DNA from: a virus
Length of the DNA: 36,832 nucleotides
Strand: one strand, 5' to 3'
Virus record (IMG/VR): IMGVR_UViG_3300027906_000061
Location: 1 to 36,832 of that record
The notes beneath the pieces are model-generated. The model was not told where the DNA came from, did no database searches, and worked only from the letters and a program-made list of their open reading frames with translations. Shown here one piece after another: positions 7,720 to 15,123 of this stretch. Both the position numbers and the translations under genes were made by a program. The number at the start of each line of letters is the position of its first letter. The stretch's first letter is position 1.

Positions 7720-8189
7720 ATTTTGAATCTCTTCGTAATAAATTTGAACAACTGAAGATAGACTGGACAGAGGATAGTCATGTAGACTTCCAGTTCAAGA
7801 ACAAAAGTTACAGTGCTGATCTGGCACAGTTAGCTCTTGACATTCCGTTTTGTCATAATAAATACTTAAACCACTATACCGATATATCTCAGATTAAAAC
7901 CTCACTTGAATTTGAAGTTCGTAAACTTGTTAAGGAAAAGCGTGAGTACTATGGAGGCGAGGCTGACGCAAGAGTATATGCCGAAAAACCATTTGGCAAT
8001 AGTATTAAGACATCTGAAAAGATGAAAGTTTATCTAGAGTCTGATGATGAAGTCATCAACCTAGAAGCGAAAATTAAATACCTTGATCAAATGCTTTATT
8101 GGTTGGATCAGGTAATGAAACAGATATCAAATAGAGGGTTTCAAATCAAGAGTGCTATTGAGTGGGAGAAATTTATTAATGGACAGTAA
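7716..8189 (+). CDS. uvsY: Recombination mediator UvsY
   Basis: UvsY loads the UvsX recombinase on gp32-covered single-stranded DNA. The product is 157 aa (T4 UvsY is 137). It is highly charged and helical, with the family's central pattern FEVRKLVKEKREYYGGEAD, then INLEAKIKYLDQMLYWLDQVMKQISNRGFQIKSAIEWEKF at the end. Its location right before the UvsW helicase is the T4 arrangement. The stop codon shares one base with the uvsW start (TAATG), so the two are probably co-translated. Start ATG at 7716 overlaps gp3 by 4 bases. Confidence 0.9.
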   Translation: MNFESLRNKFEQLKIDWTEDSHVDFQFKNKSYSADLAQLALDIPFCHNKYLNHYTDISQIKTSLEFEVRKLVKEKREYYGGEADARVYAEKPFGNSIKTSEKMKVYLESDDEVINLEAKIKYLDQMLYWLDQVMKQISNRGFQIKSAIEWEKFINGQ

Positions 8190-9652
8190 TGACACACCTC
8201 TCAGTCAAGAAGAAGAATGAAGTCTACGTTACTATTGAATCTCCTGAGCAACATGTTCATCATGAATTAGCAGATTACTTTACGTTCGAAGTACCTGAAG
8301 CAAAATATTTAAAAAAGAATCCCAGATATAGACACTGGGATGGAACTATACGATTGTACTCTCCTGCTACTGGTGATTTGTATGCTGGATTGTATAGTCA
8401 TTTAAAGGGCTTTGCCTTTGAACGTAATTATAATTTAGAATTAAAAAAGGATGACTGGTATGGTCATCCTGAAGATGCAAATGATTTTGTATCACCAAAA
8501 GGTATCAAAGTCTTTATGGACAAGATAACTCACGTCCAACCTAGAGACTATCAATACGCAGCAGTTTATTCTGCTATTAAAAACAATCGTAAGTTACTAC
8601 TTTCTCCTACTGGATCGGGTAAGTCTCTTATGATCTATAGCCTCGTCAGATACTATTGCGCCACCGACAAGAAGATACTTATAGTCGTCCCTACCACATC
8701 CCTCGTCGAACAAATGGTCAACGACTTCTGTGATTATGGTTGGAATGCTGATGATCATATTCATAAGATATATGGTGGTAAGGATAAGGTCACTGATAAA
8801 AATATTATTATATCAACTTGGCAAAGTATCTACAAATTCCCTAAGAGATACTTCGATGATATAGATTGTGTTATAGGTGATGAGGCACATCTATTTAAGA
8901 GTAAATCCCTGACTGGCATTATGACAAAGTTACATAATGCAAAGTATCGGTTTGGTTTTACTGGAACACTCAATGGAACCAAGACTCATAAGTGGGTACT
9001 TGAAGGTCTCTTTGGATCATGTGATCAAGTAACTAAAACTGATGAACTCATTAAACGTGGTTACCTGTCTAAGTTTAGAATAAGAATCTTACTTTGTAAA
9101 CACCCCTCTCAGCATTTCGAAACATATCAAGATGAGATGGAATACTTAGTTAGTCATACTGGAAGAAATAACCTCATTAAAAATTTGGTTAAAGACTTAG
9201 ATGGAAACACCCTTGTTCTCTTTAATTATATCGAGAAGCATGGAGAACCTTTATTTGAATTGATAAATAATTCTATAGATCCTAATCGGAAACTATTCTT
9301 CGTTCACGGCGGCACTGAAGTGGAAGACCGTGAGGAAGTACGTCAACTTACAGAACAAGAAAACAATGCAATTATCATCGCTAGCTACGGCACTTTTAGT
9401 ACTGGGATTAACATTAAGCGGCTGCACAACATCGTCTTCGCCTCCCCCAGCAAGTCCAGAATTAGAAACCTCCAGTCCATCGGCAGAGTTCTTAGACGAG
9501 GTGAAGGAAAAAGTATAGCAACATTATATGATATAGCAGATGATATTGGGAGTATGAACTATACTCTCAGACATCTGAACGAGAGAGTAAACATCTATAA
9601 TGAAGAGAATTTCAAGTATGAAGTGATTAAAGTAAACTTAACAGCATCTTAA
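8189..9652 (+). CDS. uvsW: DNA helicase UvsW
   Basis: A superfamily 2 helicase that branch-migrates recombination intermediates and removes R-loops, shifting phage replication to the recombination-dependent mode. The product is 487 aa (T4 UvsW about 500). Motifs: Q-like PRDYQYAA (118-125), Walker A SPTGSGKS (139-146), DEAH box at 231-234, motif III GFTGT (256-260) and motif VI QSIGRVLRRG (429-438). The N-terminal 110 residues form the small DNA-binding domain. Around 9400-9490 codon choice becomes strongly C-ending and a lipoprotein-like frame is open in +1 (see findings). Confidence 0.97.
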   Translation: MTHLSVKKKNEVYVTIESPEQHVHHELADYFTFEVPEAKYLKKNPRYRHWDGTIRLYSPATGDLYAGLYSHLKGFAFERNYNLELKKDDWYGHPEDANDFVSPKGIKVFMDKITHVQPRDYQYAAVYSAIKNNRKLLLSPTGSGKSLMIYSLVRYYCATDKKILIVVPTTSLVEQMVNDFCDYGWNADDHIHKIYGGKDKVTDKNIIISTWQSIYKFPKRYFDDIDCVIGDEAHLFKSKSLTGIMTKLHNAKYRFGFTGTLNGTKTHKWVLEGLFGSCDQVTKTDELIKRGYLSKFRIRILLCKHPSQHFETYQDEMEYLVSHTGRNNLIKNLVKDLDGNTLVLFNYIEKHGEPLFELINNSIDPNRKLFFVHGGTEVEDREEVRQLTEQENNAIIIASYGTFSTGINIKRLHNIVFASPSKSRIRNLQSIGRVLRRGEGKSIATLYDIADDIGSMNYTLRHLNERVNIYNEENFKYEVIKVNLTAS

Positions 9653-10057
9653 ATGGAAGAAGAATTTTATGCTACTATAAAACTCGTCAATGGCGAAGAG
9701 ATCGTATCTAAGGTATCCTTTATGCCAGATGACGATAGTCTTGTATTGGAGAATCCTCTAGAGGTTGTGCCTGTACAACAGCAACGTAGTCAAGATGTTC
9801 AAGTTAATGGGTTTACTCTGGTAGAATGGATACGATCCACATTCGATCAAATGTTCGTGCTGCCCCGCCAGCATGTTCTCACCATGACAGAGACAGACAA
9901 AAAAATAGAGGTCTTCTATTTGAAGACACTCAAGAAAATGCATATGGGACTAGACAACAATAAGTTCACTAGACAGATGGGTAGGATAGGTTCTGTGAGT
10001 GAAACCAAAAAGTTCCTGGAGAAGATTTATAAGCTACAACCTCCCTTGAACCCTTGA
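9653..10057 (+). CDS. LSm-like hypothetical protein, 134 aa
   Basis: Begins on the base after the uvsW stop. The N-terminal half has an Sm-like alternation of strands: FYATIKLVNGEEIVSKVSF, DDSLVLENPLEVVPV, then W-I...FVLPRQHVLTM. The C-terminal helix (KKFLEKIYKLQPPLNP) completes it. The layout 'L.sGE.I ... NP ... P..HV' is shared with the 151-aa protein at 25199, so the two may be distant relatives. Sm folds often bind RNA; no function is shown. Fold assignment is inference from strand pattern only. Confidence 0.65.
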   Translation: MEEEFYATIKLVNGEEIVSKVSFMPDDDSLVLENPLEVVPVQQQRSQDVQVNGFTLVEWIRSTFDQMFVLPRQHVLTMTETDKKIEVFYLKTLKKMHMGLDNNKFTRQMGRIGSVSETKKFLEKIYKLQPPLNP

Positions 10058-10087
10058 CAGAGTTAGTCTATACCTTTTTTGTCACCT

Positions 10088-10106
10088 TGTCAACCCCCTG
10101 TTGACA
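10088..10106 (+). promoter_or_regulatory. Inverted repeat overlapping the gp55 -35 hexamer (operator candidate)
   Basis: TGTCAAC (10088-10094) and GTTGACA (10100-10106) are perfect inverted repeats around a 5-base CCCCT spacer. The right arm is the promoter's own TTGACA plus one base. No T-run follows, so it is not a terminator. A regulator bound here would cover the -35 box. Confidence 0.4.
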
Positions 10107-10129
10107 TTGCTTGGTATGAGTGGTATACT
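10101..10129 (+). promoter_or_regulatory. Sigma70-type promoter upstream of gp55
   Basis: TTGACA (10101-10106), 17-base spacer, TATACT (10124-10129), with an extended -10 TGG directly before it. Both hexamers are near consensus. The predicted transcription start near 10136 rules out the upstream ATG at 10120 and supports the gp55 start at 10165. Confidence 0.85.
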
Positions 10130-10164
10130 TGATAAGAGTAGAGTCAACTTCAGGCAATGACCCA

Positions 10165-10656
10165 ATGGCAAAAAAGAAAACAGAGTACTACGTAAACAAT
10201 AAGGAATTTCTAGAAGCGATCACAGTTTATCGTAACTCTGTTATTGCTGCAAGAGAATCTGATGCGACCCGTCCTCGTGTCCCGAATTATATTGGTGACT
10301 GCTTTCTAAAGATTGCTACACATCTATCATATAAACCAAATTTTGTCAACTACATGTTCCGAGAGGACATGATCTGTGATGGGATAGAGAACTGCTTACA
10401 GTACATAGATAATTTTGATCCAGAAAAATCTAAGAATCCTTTTGCCTACTTTACTCAGATTATATACTACGCATTCTTGAGACGGATTCAGAAAGAGAAA
10501 AAGCAGTTAGAAATCAAGAACAAAATTTTAGAACGGTCAGGATATGATGAAGTTATGCATACTGATACGTTTGAGGGTACAATGACTGGGATGAATCCAT
10601 CTCATTCTGATATGGGCAGCATAAAAGAGAACATCGAAACTAAAATGAACAGATGA
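10165..10656 (+). CDS. 55: Late-transcription sigma factor gp55
   Basis: A minimal sigma70-family factor that directs host RNA polymerase to TATAAATA-type late promoters, activated by the gp45 clamp. The product is 163 aa from the ATG at 10165 (T4 gp55 is 185). The central region KNPFAYFTQIIYYAFLRRIQKEKK is the sigma region-2-like core used for core polymerase and promoter binding, and the family start MAKKKTEYYVNNKEF is present. An in-frame ATG at 10120 lies inside the promoter and cannot be transcribed from it. Overlaps pyrE by 4 bases. Confidence 0.93.
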   Translation: MAKKKTEYYVNNKEFLEAITVYRNSVIAARESDATRPRVPNYIGDCFLKIATHLSYKPNFVNYMFREDMICDGIENCLQYIDNFDPEKSKNPFAYFTQIIYYAFLRRIQKEKKQLEIKNKILERSGYDEVMHTDTFEGTMTGMNPSHSDMGSIKENIETKMNR

Positions 10657-11231
10657 TGAACGAATACAACAACGCTATTTCTAATGAGGATAAGAGGCAT
10701 AGGGTAACATTACTACAGTTACTGAAAGAGCATGCTTACAGACATGGAAAATTTGTTTTGTCATCTGGTAAAGAGTCAGAACACTATGTCAATTGTAAGC
10801 CTGTCACACTATCATGTGAAGGTAATGCATTGTTATCAAAGCTTATGATTAAGTTGGTTGATCCTAAGGCAGTTGCAGTTGGTGGATTGACACTTGGTGC
10901 TGACCCATTAGTATGTGGTGTAGCACAGAGAGCATACTATGTTGCTTCTCATTCTGATTTGGATGCACTTATAGTACGTAAGAATACTAAAGGATATGGT
11001 ACAAGGGAACTCATTGAGGGACCGAAACCACGTAAAGGATCAGTGGTAACAGTATTAGAAGATGTCACAACAACAGGTAGCAGTGCGATGACAGCAGTCA
11101 GAGTACTACGTGATGCAGGTTATATTGTTAACCGTGTTGTCACTATTGTTGATAGGATGGATGACCATTCTACTTGGGATGATAATAATATTGAATTCCA
11201 CTCACTGTTTACACTAGATGATTTAACATGA
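10653..11231 (+). CDS. pyrE: Orotate phosphoribosyltransferase
   Basis: Joins orotate to PRPP to give OMP, the fifth step of pyrimidine synthesis. At 192 aa it is slightly shorter than bacterial PyrE (about 200-215) but complete. Seen: FVLSSGKESEHYVNCKP (the SGKxSxYY-like orotate/PRPP loop, residues 34-50), AVGGLTLGADPL (75-85), LIVRKNTKGYGT with the PRPP-binding lysines (106-117), and the PRPP motif TVLEDVTTTGSS (133-144). A likely auxiliary gene that raises pyrimidine supply during DNA synthesis. Two ATGs are adjacent at 10653 and 10656; the first overlaps the gp55 stop as ATGATGA. Downstream ORF overlaps by 4 bases. Confidence 0.92.
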   Translation: MMNEYNNAISNEDKRHRVTLLQLLKEHAYRHGKFVLSSGKESEHYVNCKPVTLSCEGNALLSKLMIKLVDPKAVAVGGLTLGADPLVCGVAQRAYYVASHSDLDALIVRKNTKGYGTRELIEGPKPRKGSVVTVLEDVTTTGSSAMTAVRVLRDAGYIVNRVVTIVDRMDDHSTWDDNNIEFHSLFTLDDLT

Positions 11232-11635
11232 CTGAACCATACAATGATACTGGTGTTCATACTAATGTACAGATCACAATTGATCTCAATGAATTAGTAT
11301 GGGCAAGAGGTGAATTCCTTAAGCAAGAGATGTCTGTTAATCAAGCAGAGTACCTTGCAGAGACTCTACGGAGAACTCTAACATGGGACACTTTGTATAG
11401 TATGATAGATCAAACTATACTTGAGTTCTTTGAGAACCATGAACACCCTGAGATTTGGGATCCTCACTATGGTGAGATACAACCTGAACCAGGTCGAGAG
11501 GATGAATTGAATAAATTAGAAAAGGCAGCAAAGGCAAGAGAGAAGGCAAGAGCACAGTTTGAAATGGTGGATTTAGTTGCACCAGCATGGACTATTAAAG
11601 TACCTCGGAGGATTAAGAACGATGGAGACGGATGA
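11228..11635 (+). CDS. Hypothetical protein, 135 aa
   Basis: Overlaps the pyrE stop by 4 bases (ATGA). The product has an N-terminal beta-like stretch (NVQITIDLNELVWARGEF), two helices (AEYLAETLRRTLTWDTLYSM; IDQTILEFFENHEHPEI) and a charged Lys/Ala/Glu helix (LNKLEKAAKAREKARAQFEM). It ends in a basic tail (WTIKVPRRIKNDGDG). No catalytic motif or membrane segment. I do not recognise a family; real coding is likely from its length and clean overlaps. Confidence 0.7.
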   Translation: MTEPYNDTGVHTNVQITIDLNELVWARGEFLKQEMSVNQAEYLAETLRRTLTWDTLYSMIDQTILEFFENHEHPEIWDPHYGEIQPEPGREDELNKLEKAAKAREKARAQFEMVDLVAPAWTIKVPRRIKNDGDG

Positions 11636-11789
11636 TCATTTGCCACCACATCTAAATGATCTATGGGAAGACATGGATCGACTTAATGCAATGTACGAAG
11701 AACTCATGTGGGATCACGAAGTTGCATTAGAGTTTATAGCAGACTATGAAAACAACCGTATTATAATCAAACCTTATGGCACTCCTTGA
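11622..11789 (+). CDS. Hypothetical protein, 55 aa
   Basis: The ATG at 11622 overlaps the previous gene by 14 bases and gives METDDHLPPHLNDLWEDM..., a strongly acidic helix (NDLWEDMDRLNAMYEELMWD) and a short strand-rich end (NRIIIKPYGTP). An upstream in-frame ATG at 11577 reads as out-of-frame sequence of the previous gene, so the shorter form is preferred. Function unknown. Confidence 0.55.
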   Translation: METDDHLPPHLNDLWEDMDRLNAMYEELMWDHEVALEFIADYENNRIIIKPYGTP

Positions 11790-11874
11790 AATACAATTAG
11801 CAGTAGTTAAGAAGTTGAGGGAGTTATATCCTGATACCAGAGCAGTATATAACATTAAGACACGAATGCTATGA
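11776..11874 (+). CDS. Micro-ORF, 32 aa
   Basis: ATG at 11776 overlaps the preceding stop by 14 bases, and its own stop overlaps the following ATG by 4 (ATGA). The peptide MALLEIQLAVVKKLRELYPD... is an amphipathic helix followed by TRAVYNIKTRML. Coding is supported by fitting exactly into the overlap chain from pyrE to gp47. No family recognised. Confidence 0.4.
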   Translation: MALLEIQLAVVKKLRELYPDTRAVYNIKTRML

Positions 11875-12032
11875 AGATTACTCAAAAGATTATAGATGAT
11901 CTCACAGTAGCATTGGCTCATACCAAGAAGGATGGTACTGAGAATTGGAAAGATGGTGACGAGATAGATGTATGTGTTGCTGGTACATTTGCAGCAGACA
12001 AGTTTATCAGCTTGATAAACAGATCTAAATGA
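11871..12032 (+). CDS. Hypothetical protein, 53 aa
   Basis: ATG at 11871 overlaps the preceding micro-ORF stop, and its TGA overlaps the gp47 ATG (ATGA at 12029). The sequence has helical parts (KIIDDLTVALAHTKK) and a short hydrophobic end (VCVAGTFAADKFISLINR). No motif recognised. The exact 4-base overlaps on both sides argue for a translated gene coupled to gp47. Confidence 0.5.
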   Translation: MKITQKIIDDLTVALAHTKKDGTENWKDGDEIDVCVAGTFAADKFISLINRSK

Positions 12033-13069
12033 AGATAGCAATTATTACAGACCAGCACCTAGATGGTCGTAAAGGATCCTTAGCATTCTGGAACTACTTT
12101 CAAAGGTTTTATAATGAAATATTTTTCCCAACACTTGAGAAACACGGTATCGATACCATCCTTGATCTTGGTGACACATTTGATAATCGAAAGTCTATGG
12201 ATTTTAGTACTCTTGCGAGGATTAAAACTGATTATTTCGACAGACTTAGAAAGTATGATGTACACATGATTCTGGGGAACCATTGTACCTATTATAAAAA
12301 TACCAATAGGATCAATTCCCCCGAACTATTACTAGAAGAATATAATAATATAACTATCTACTCTAATCCTGTTACGTTGGAACTAGGTGGTAAAGATTTT
12401 CTATTGTTACCATGGATTAATTCAGGTAATCGTAATGAAGCAGTGAAAGCTATAGAAGAATCTAATGCTCCTATCTGTGCAGGACATCTAGAGATAGATG
12501 GGTTTGAAGTAATGAGAGGACATAAGTTTAATGGTGGATTCAAGTCAGCAGATTTTAAAAAGTTTAATCGTGTATGGTCTGGACACTTTCATCACAAGTC
12601 TAAGCATGGTAACATCCAATACTTAGGTAACCCATACCAGATGTTCTGGAATGATTATGCAGATACTAGAGGGTTCCACATATATGATACAGATACTGAT
12701 AGACTGACATACATCAAAAATCCTTTTGATATGTTTGCTAAGATATACTATAATGATATTGAGCGTAACTATGATGAGTATGACACTACTGTTCACAAGG
12801 ACCAGTATGTTAAAGTTGTTGTAGAGGAGAAGCAGAAACCAAACGATTTTGAGAATTTAATTGACGGCTTGTATTATAATGGTGCTCATGATGTAAAAAT
12901 TATTGAGACACTGGTTGACACGGCTATAGATGATGATGTAGAATTGAACGTAAAGGATACTCTAACCCTATTGGGTGAGTACATAGATGAGGTGGATCTC
13001 CAAGTCGATAAATCCGACCTGAAGACCCTGATGCAATCTCTATACATAGAAGCGTGTGAAGTCTCATAA
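12029..13069 (+). CDS. 47: Recombination endonuclease subunit gp47 (SbcD/Mre11-like)
   Basis: The nuclease subunit of the gp46/47 complex, which resects DNA ends for recombination-dependent replication. The product is 346 aa (T4 gp47 is 339). All phosphodiesterase metal motifs are present in order: DQHLDG (D-x-H) at the N-terminus, LDLGDTFDNR, LGNHCTYY, then SGHFHHKSKHG. The C-terminal half (from about residue 225) is a capping/partner-binding part rich in Asp and Lys. Gp46 follows after a small DUF3110-like gene, so the pair is separated by one gene. Confidence 0.96.
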   Translation: MKIAIITDQHLDGRKGSLAFWNYFQRFYNEIFFPTLEKHGIDTILDLGDTFDNRKSMDFSTLARIKTDYFDRLRKYDVHMILGNHCTYYKNTNRINSPELLLEEYNNITIYSNPVTLELGGKDFLLLPWINSGNRNEAVKAIEESNAPICAGHLEIDGFEVMRGHKFNGGFKSADFKKFNRVWSGHFHHKSKHGNIQYLGNPYQMFWNDYADTRGFHIYDTDTDRLTYIKNPFDMFAKIYYNDIERNYDEYDTTVHKDQYVKVVVEEKQKPNDFENLIDGLYYNGAHDVKIIETLVDTAIDDDVELNVKDTLTLLGEYIDEVDLQVDKSDLKTLMQSLYIEACEVS

Positions 13070-13074
13070 ATTCT

Positions 13075-13383
13075 ATGTTCGTCATCACTATCAAAGATCA
13101 TCCACAGGGTGTATACTCTGTATTGGATGCGGATGACGACCGTATCATTCCTATTTTTGTGAATAAGAATGATGCAACTAGGTATGTTGATCTGATTGAT
13201 ATTACAGATGAGAACAATCCACCGCTAGAGGTGGTTGATGTTGTTTTCGAACAAATGATGCATGCTTGTTCTATGTCTGGTCAACGATATAGTATTATTA
13301 CAGAAGACGATTTTATAGTTCCACCTGATAGTTATGATTCACTTTCGCAAGATAAGATGGAAAAACCTCCTGAGCACGGGTAA
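13075..13383 (+). CDS. DUF3110-like protein, 102 aa
   Basis: Lies between gp47 and gp46. The pattern fits the small DUF3110 family, which as I recall it is typical of cyanobacteria and their phages: GVYSVLDADDDRIIPIFVNK, then DATRYVDLID (the 'F...DA.RYA.LL' signature), a PP-x-V-E strand-helix unit with a conserved Cys (MMHACSMSGQRY), and an end with DFIVPPDSY matching the family's '(L)..PP' finish. The function of that family is unknown. The last 50 bases overlap the gp46 start, so the stop-proximal tail (LSQDKMEKPPEHG) is dual-coded. Family assignment is from memory of the pattern and needs a profile search. Confidence 0.6.
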   Translation: MFVITIKDHPQGVYSVLDADDDRIIPIFVNKNDATRYVDLIDITDENNPPLEVVDVVFEQMMHACSMSGQRYSIITEDDFIVPPDSYDSLSQDKMEKPPEHG

Positions 13384-15079
13384 TACATTTAGCGAAGTAG
13401 ATTTATCTGCGACTCGTAATACCTTGATTGTTGGAGCTAATGGTTCTGGTAAGTCAACCATCTTAGATGCGTTGACCTTTTCTTTGTTTGGAAAACCATT
13501 CAGGAAGATTAGTAAAAATATGTTAATCAATAGTGTCAACGAGAAGGACACATTGGTTGAGATAGAGTTTGGTATTGGTAGTAAGGACTATAAGATTGTA
13601 CGTGGTATCAAACCTAATAAGTTTGAGATCCATTGCAATGGTGAGATGATGGATCAGGATGCAAAGGCAGTAGATCAACAAAAGAATCTAGAGCAGAATA
13701 TATTGAAGATGAACTTCAAGTCATTCACTCAGATTGTTGTGTTAGGATCAAGTACCTTTGTTCCTTTCATGCGTCTTCCTAGTGTACAACGAAGAGAGAT
13801 CATTGAAGATATTCTAGACATTCAAGTGTTCTCTGTAATGAATATTAGATTGAAGGATAGAGTAAAGGATAATGGTAATGAGATTAAGGATTTAGATTAT
13901 CAGATGCATCTTCTTTTAGAGAAGATTGAACTTCAGAAAAAGTATATGTTTGAGTTGGAGAAGAAGAACAAAGAAGAGATCGATAGAAAGAGAGAGAAGA
14001 TCACAGAGTCTGAGCAAGAAGAGTTAACTGCTAACGGAGAAATAAATTCTTTGGTGGAGCAAGTGAACTCTTTGAATACAGAGATGGAAGAATATGCAAA
14101 CTCTGTTGACAAGCTAGATAAACTCAACACAATTTTGATAAAGTTAAATCAGAAATTACAAACATGCAAGAAGGAACATAAGTTCTTTGAGGATAATGAT
14201 GAGTGTCCTACATGCCATCAGGATCTTGAGAAGAACTTTGTGTTTGCTATGACTGGTGCTTTAGAGACTAAGATCAAGGATATGGACACTGGTCATTCAG
14301 AACTTCAGACGGCTATTGAAGATGAGAAGAAAAGGAATGATAAGTTTGTCACTTTGTCAAAGAAGGTGACAGAGTTAAATGCATCAATAGCACAGGTGAA
14401 TTATCGTTTGGTATCTATACGTAAGACTATTAGTGATATTCATAGTGAGGTTCTAGAACTAGAAGGTTCCAACCCAGATAAGAAAGCAGAGTTTGTTAAG
14501 TTAGAATCATTGGTAGCAGAGAAGAAAGAGCTTAAGCAAACAACTATGGATTGTAAGAAGGATCGTGATGTTCTATCTGCTGCTATTGCATTATTAAAGG
14601 ACAGTGGTATAAAGACTAGAATCATCAAGACCTATCTTCCTACAATGAATAAACTGATCAATCAGTATCTTCAGAGTATGGATTTTTATGTTAACTTTAC
14701 TCTTGATGAGAATTTTGATGAAACTATCAAGTCTAGATACCGTGATGTCTTTACATATGAATCATTCAGTGAGGGTGAGAAAGCACGTATAGATATTGCT
14801 CTCTTGCTTACTTGGCGTTCTGTTGCTAAGCTTAAGAATAGTGTGGACACCAACCTTCTTATACTAGACGAAATATTTGACAGTTCACTTGACCAGTCTG
14901 GTGCTTCTGATCTTGGTTGGATCCTACGTAACTTCGATGACAACACTAATGTGTTTGTGATCAGTCATAAGGAGCAACTCAATGACAAGTTTGATAGGAC
15001 TGTCAATGTTGTCAAGGATAAGAATTATTCGACCATACAGGAGACAGTTCACGAAGTGACACACGCACTGGTTGGCTAA
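13334..15079 (+). CDS. 46: Recombination endonuclease subunit gp46 (SbcC/Rad50-like)
   Basis: The ABC-type ATPase partner of gp47. The product is 581 aa (T4 gp46 is 560). Seen: Walker A GANGSGKST (residues 34-42), a long coiled coil of about 160-480 broken by a zinc hook CPTC (residues 291-294), the ABC signature region SFSEGEKARIDIALLL, Walker B LLILDEIFDSSLD and the switch His in VISHKEQ. This is the full Rad50 layout in compact form. Start ATG at 13334 gives the expected N-terminus (MIHFRKIRWKNLLSTG) but lies 50 bases inside the previous gene. Confidence 0.96.
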   Translation: MIHFRKIRWKNLLSTGNTFSEVDLSATRNTLIVGANGSGKSTILDALTFSLFGKPFRKISKNMLINSVNEKDTLVEIEFGIGSKDYKIVRGIKPNKFEIHCNGEMMDQDAKAVDQQKNLEQNILKMNFKSFTQIVVLGSSTFVPFMRLPSVQRREIIEDILDIQVFSVMNIRLKDRVKDNGNEIKDLDYQMHLLLEKIELQKKYMFELEKKNKEEIDRKREKITESEQEELTANGEINSLVEQVNSLNTEMEEYANSVDKLDKLNTILIKLNQKLQTCKKEHKFFEDNDECPTCHQDLEKNFVFAMTGALETKIKDMDTGHSELQTAIEDEKKRNDKFVTLSKKVTELNASIAQVNYRLVSIRKTISDIHSEVLELEGSNPDKKAEFVKLESLVAEKKELKQTTMDCKKDRDVLSAAIALLKDSGIKTRIIKTYLPTMNKLINQYLQSMDFYVNFTLDENFDETIKSRYRDVFTYESFSEGEKARIDIALLLTWRSVAKLKNSVDTNLLILDEIFDSSLDQSGASDLGWILRNFDDNTNVFVISHKEQLNDKFDRTVNVVKDKNYSTIQETVHEVTHALVG

Positions 15080-15123
15080 CGTGGGTTTTATACTATGATA
15101 CGTGCATCAACAAAAAAAGAAGA

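Noticed and set aside
7837-7861. TTGACA with TAATAA inside uvsY
   Set aside because: Spacer is 13 bases and the site lies within a gene with no new unit downstream.
10054-10074. Second TTGACA (10054) with TATACC as a promoter
   Set aside because: Spacer is only 9 bases.
10120-10164. Upstream ATG extension of gp55
   Set aside because: It lies inside the promoter (overlapping the -10), so it cannot be on the transcript from that promoter, and the added residues are unlike the family.
15089-15094. TATACT before the VWA gene as a promoter
   Set aside because: No acceptable -35 hexamer at 15-19 bases upstream.
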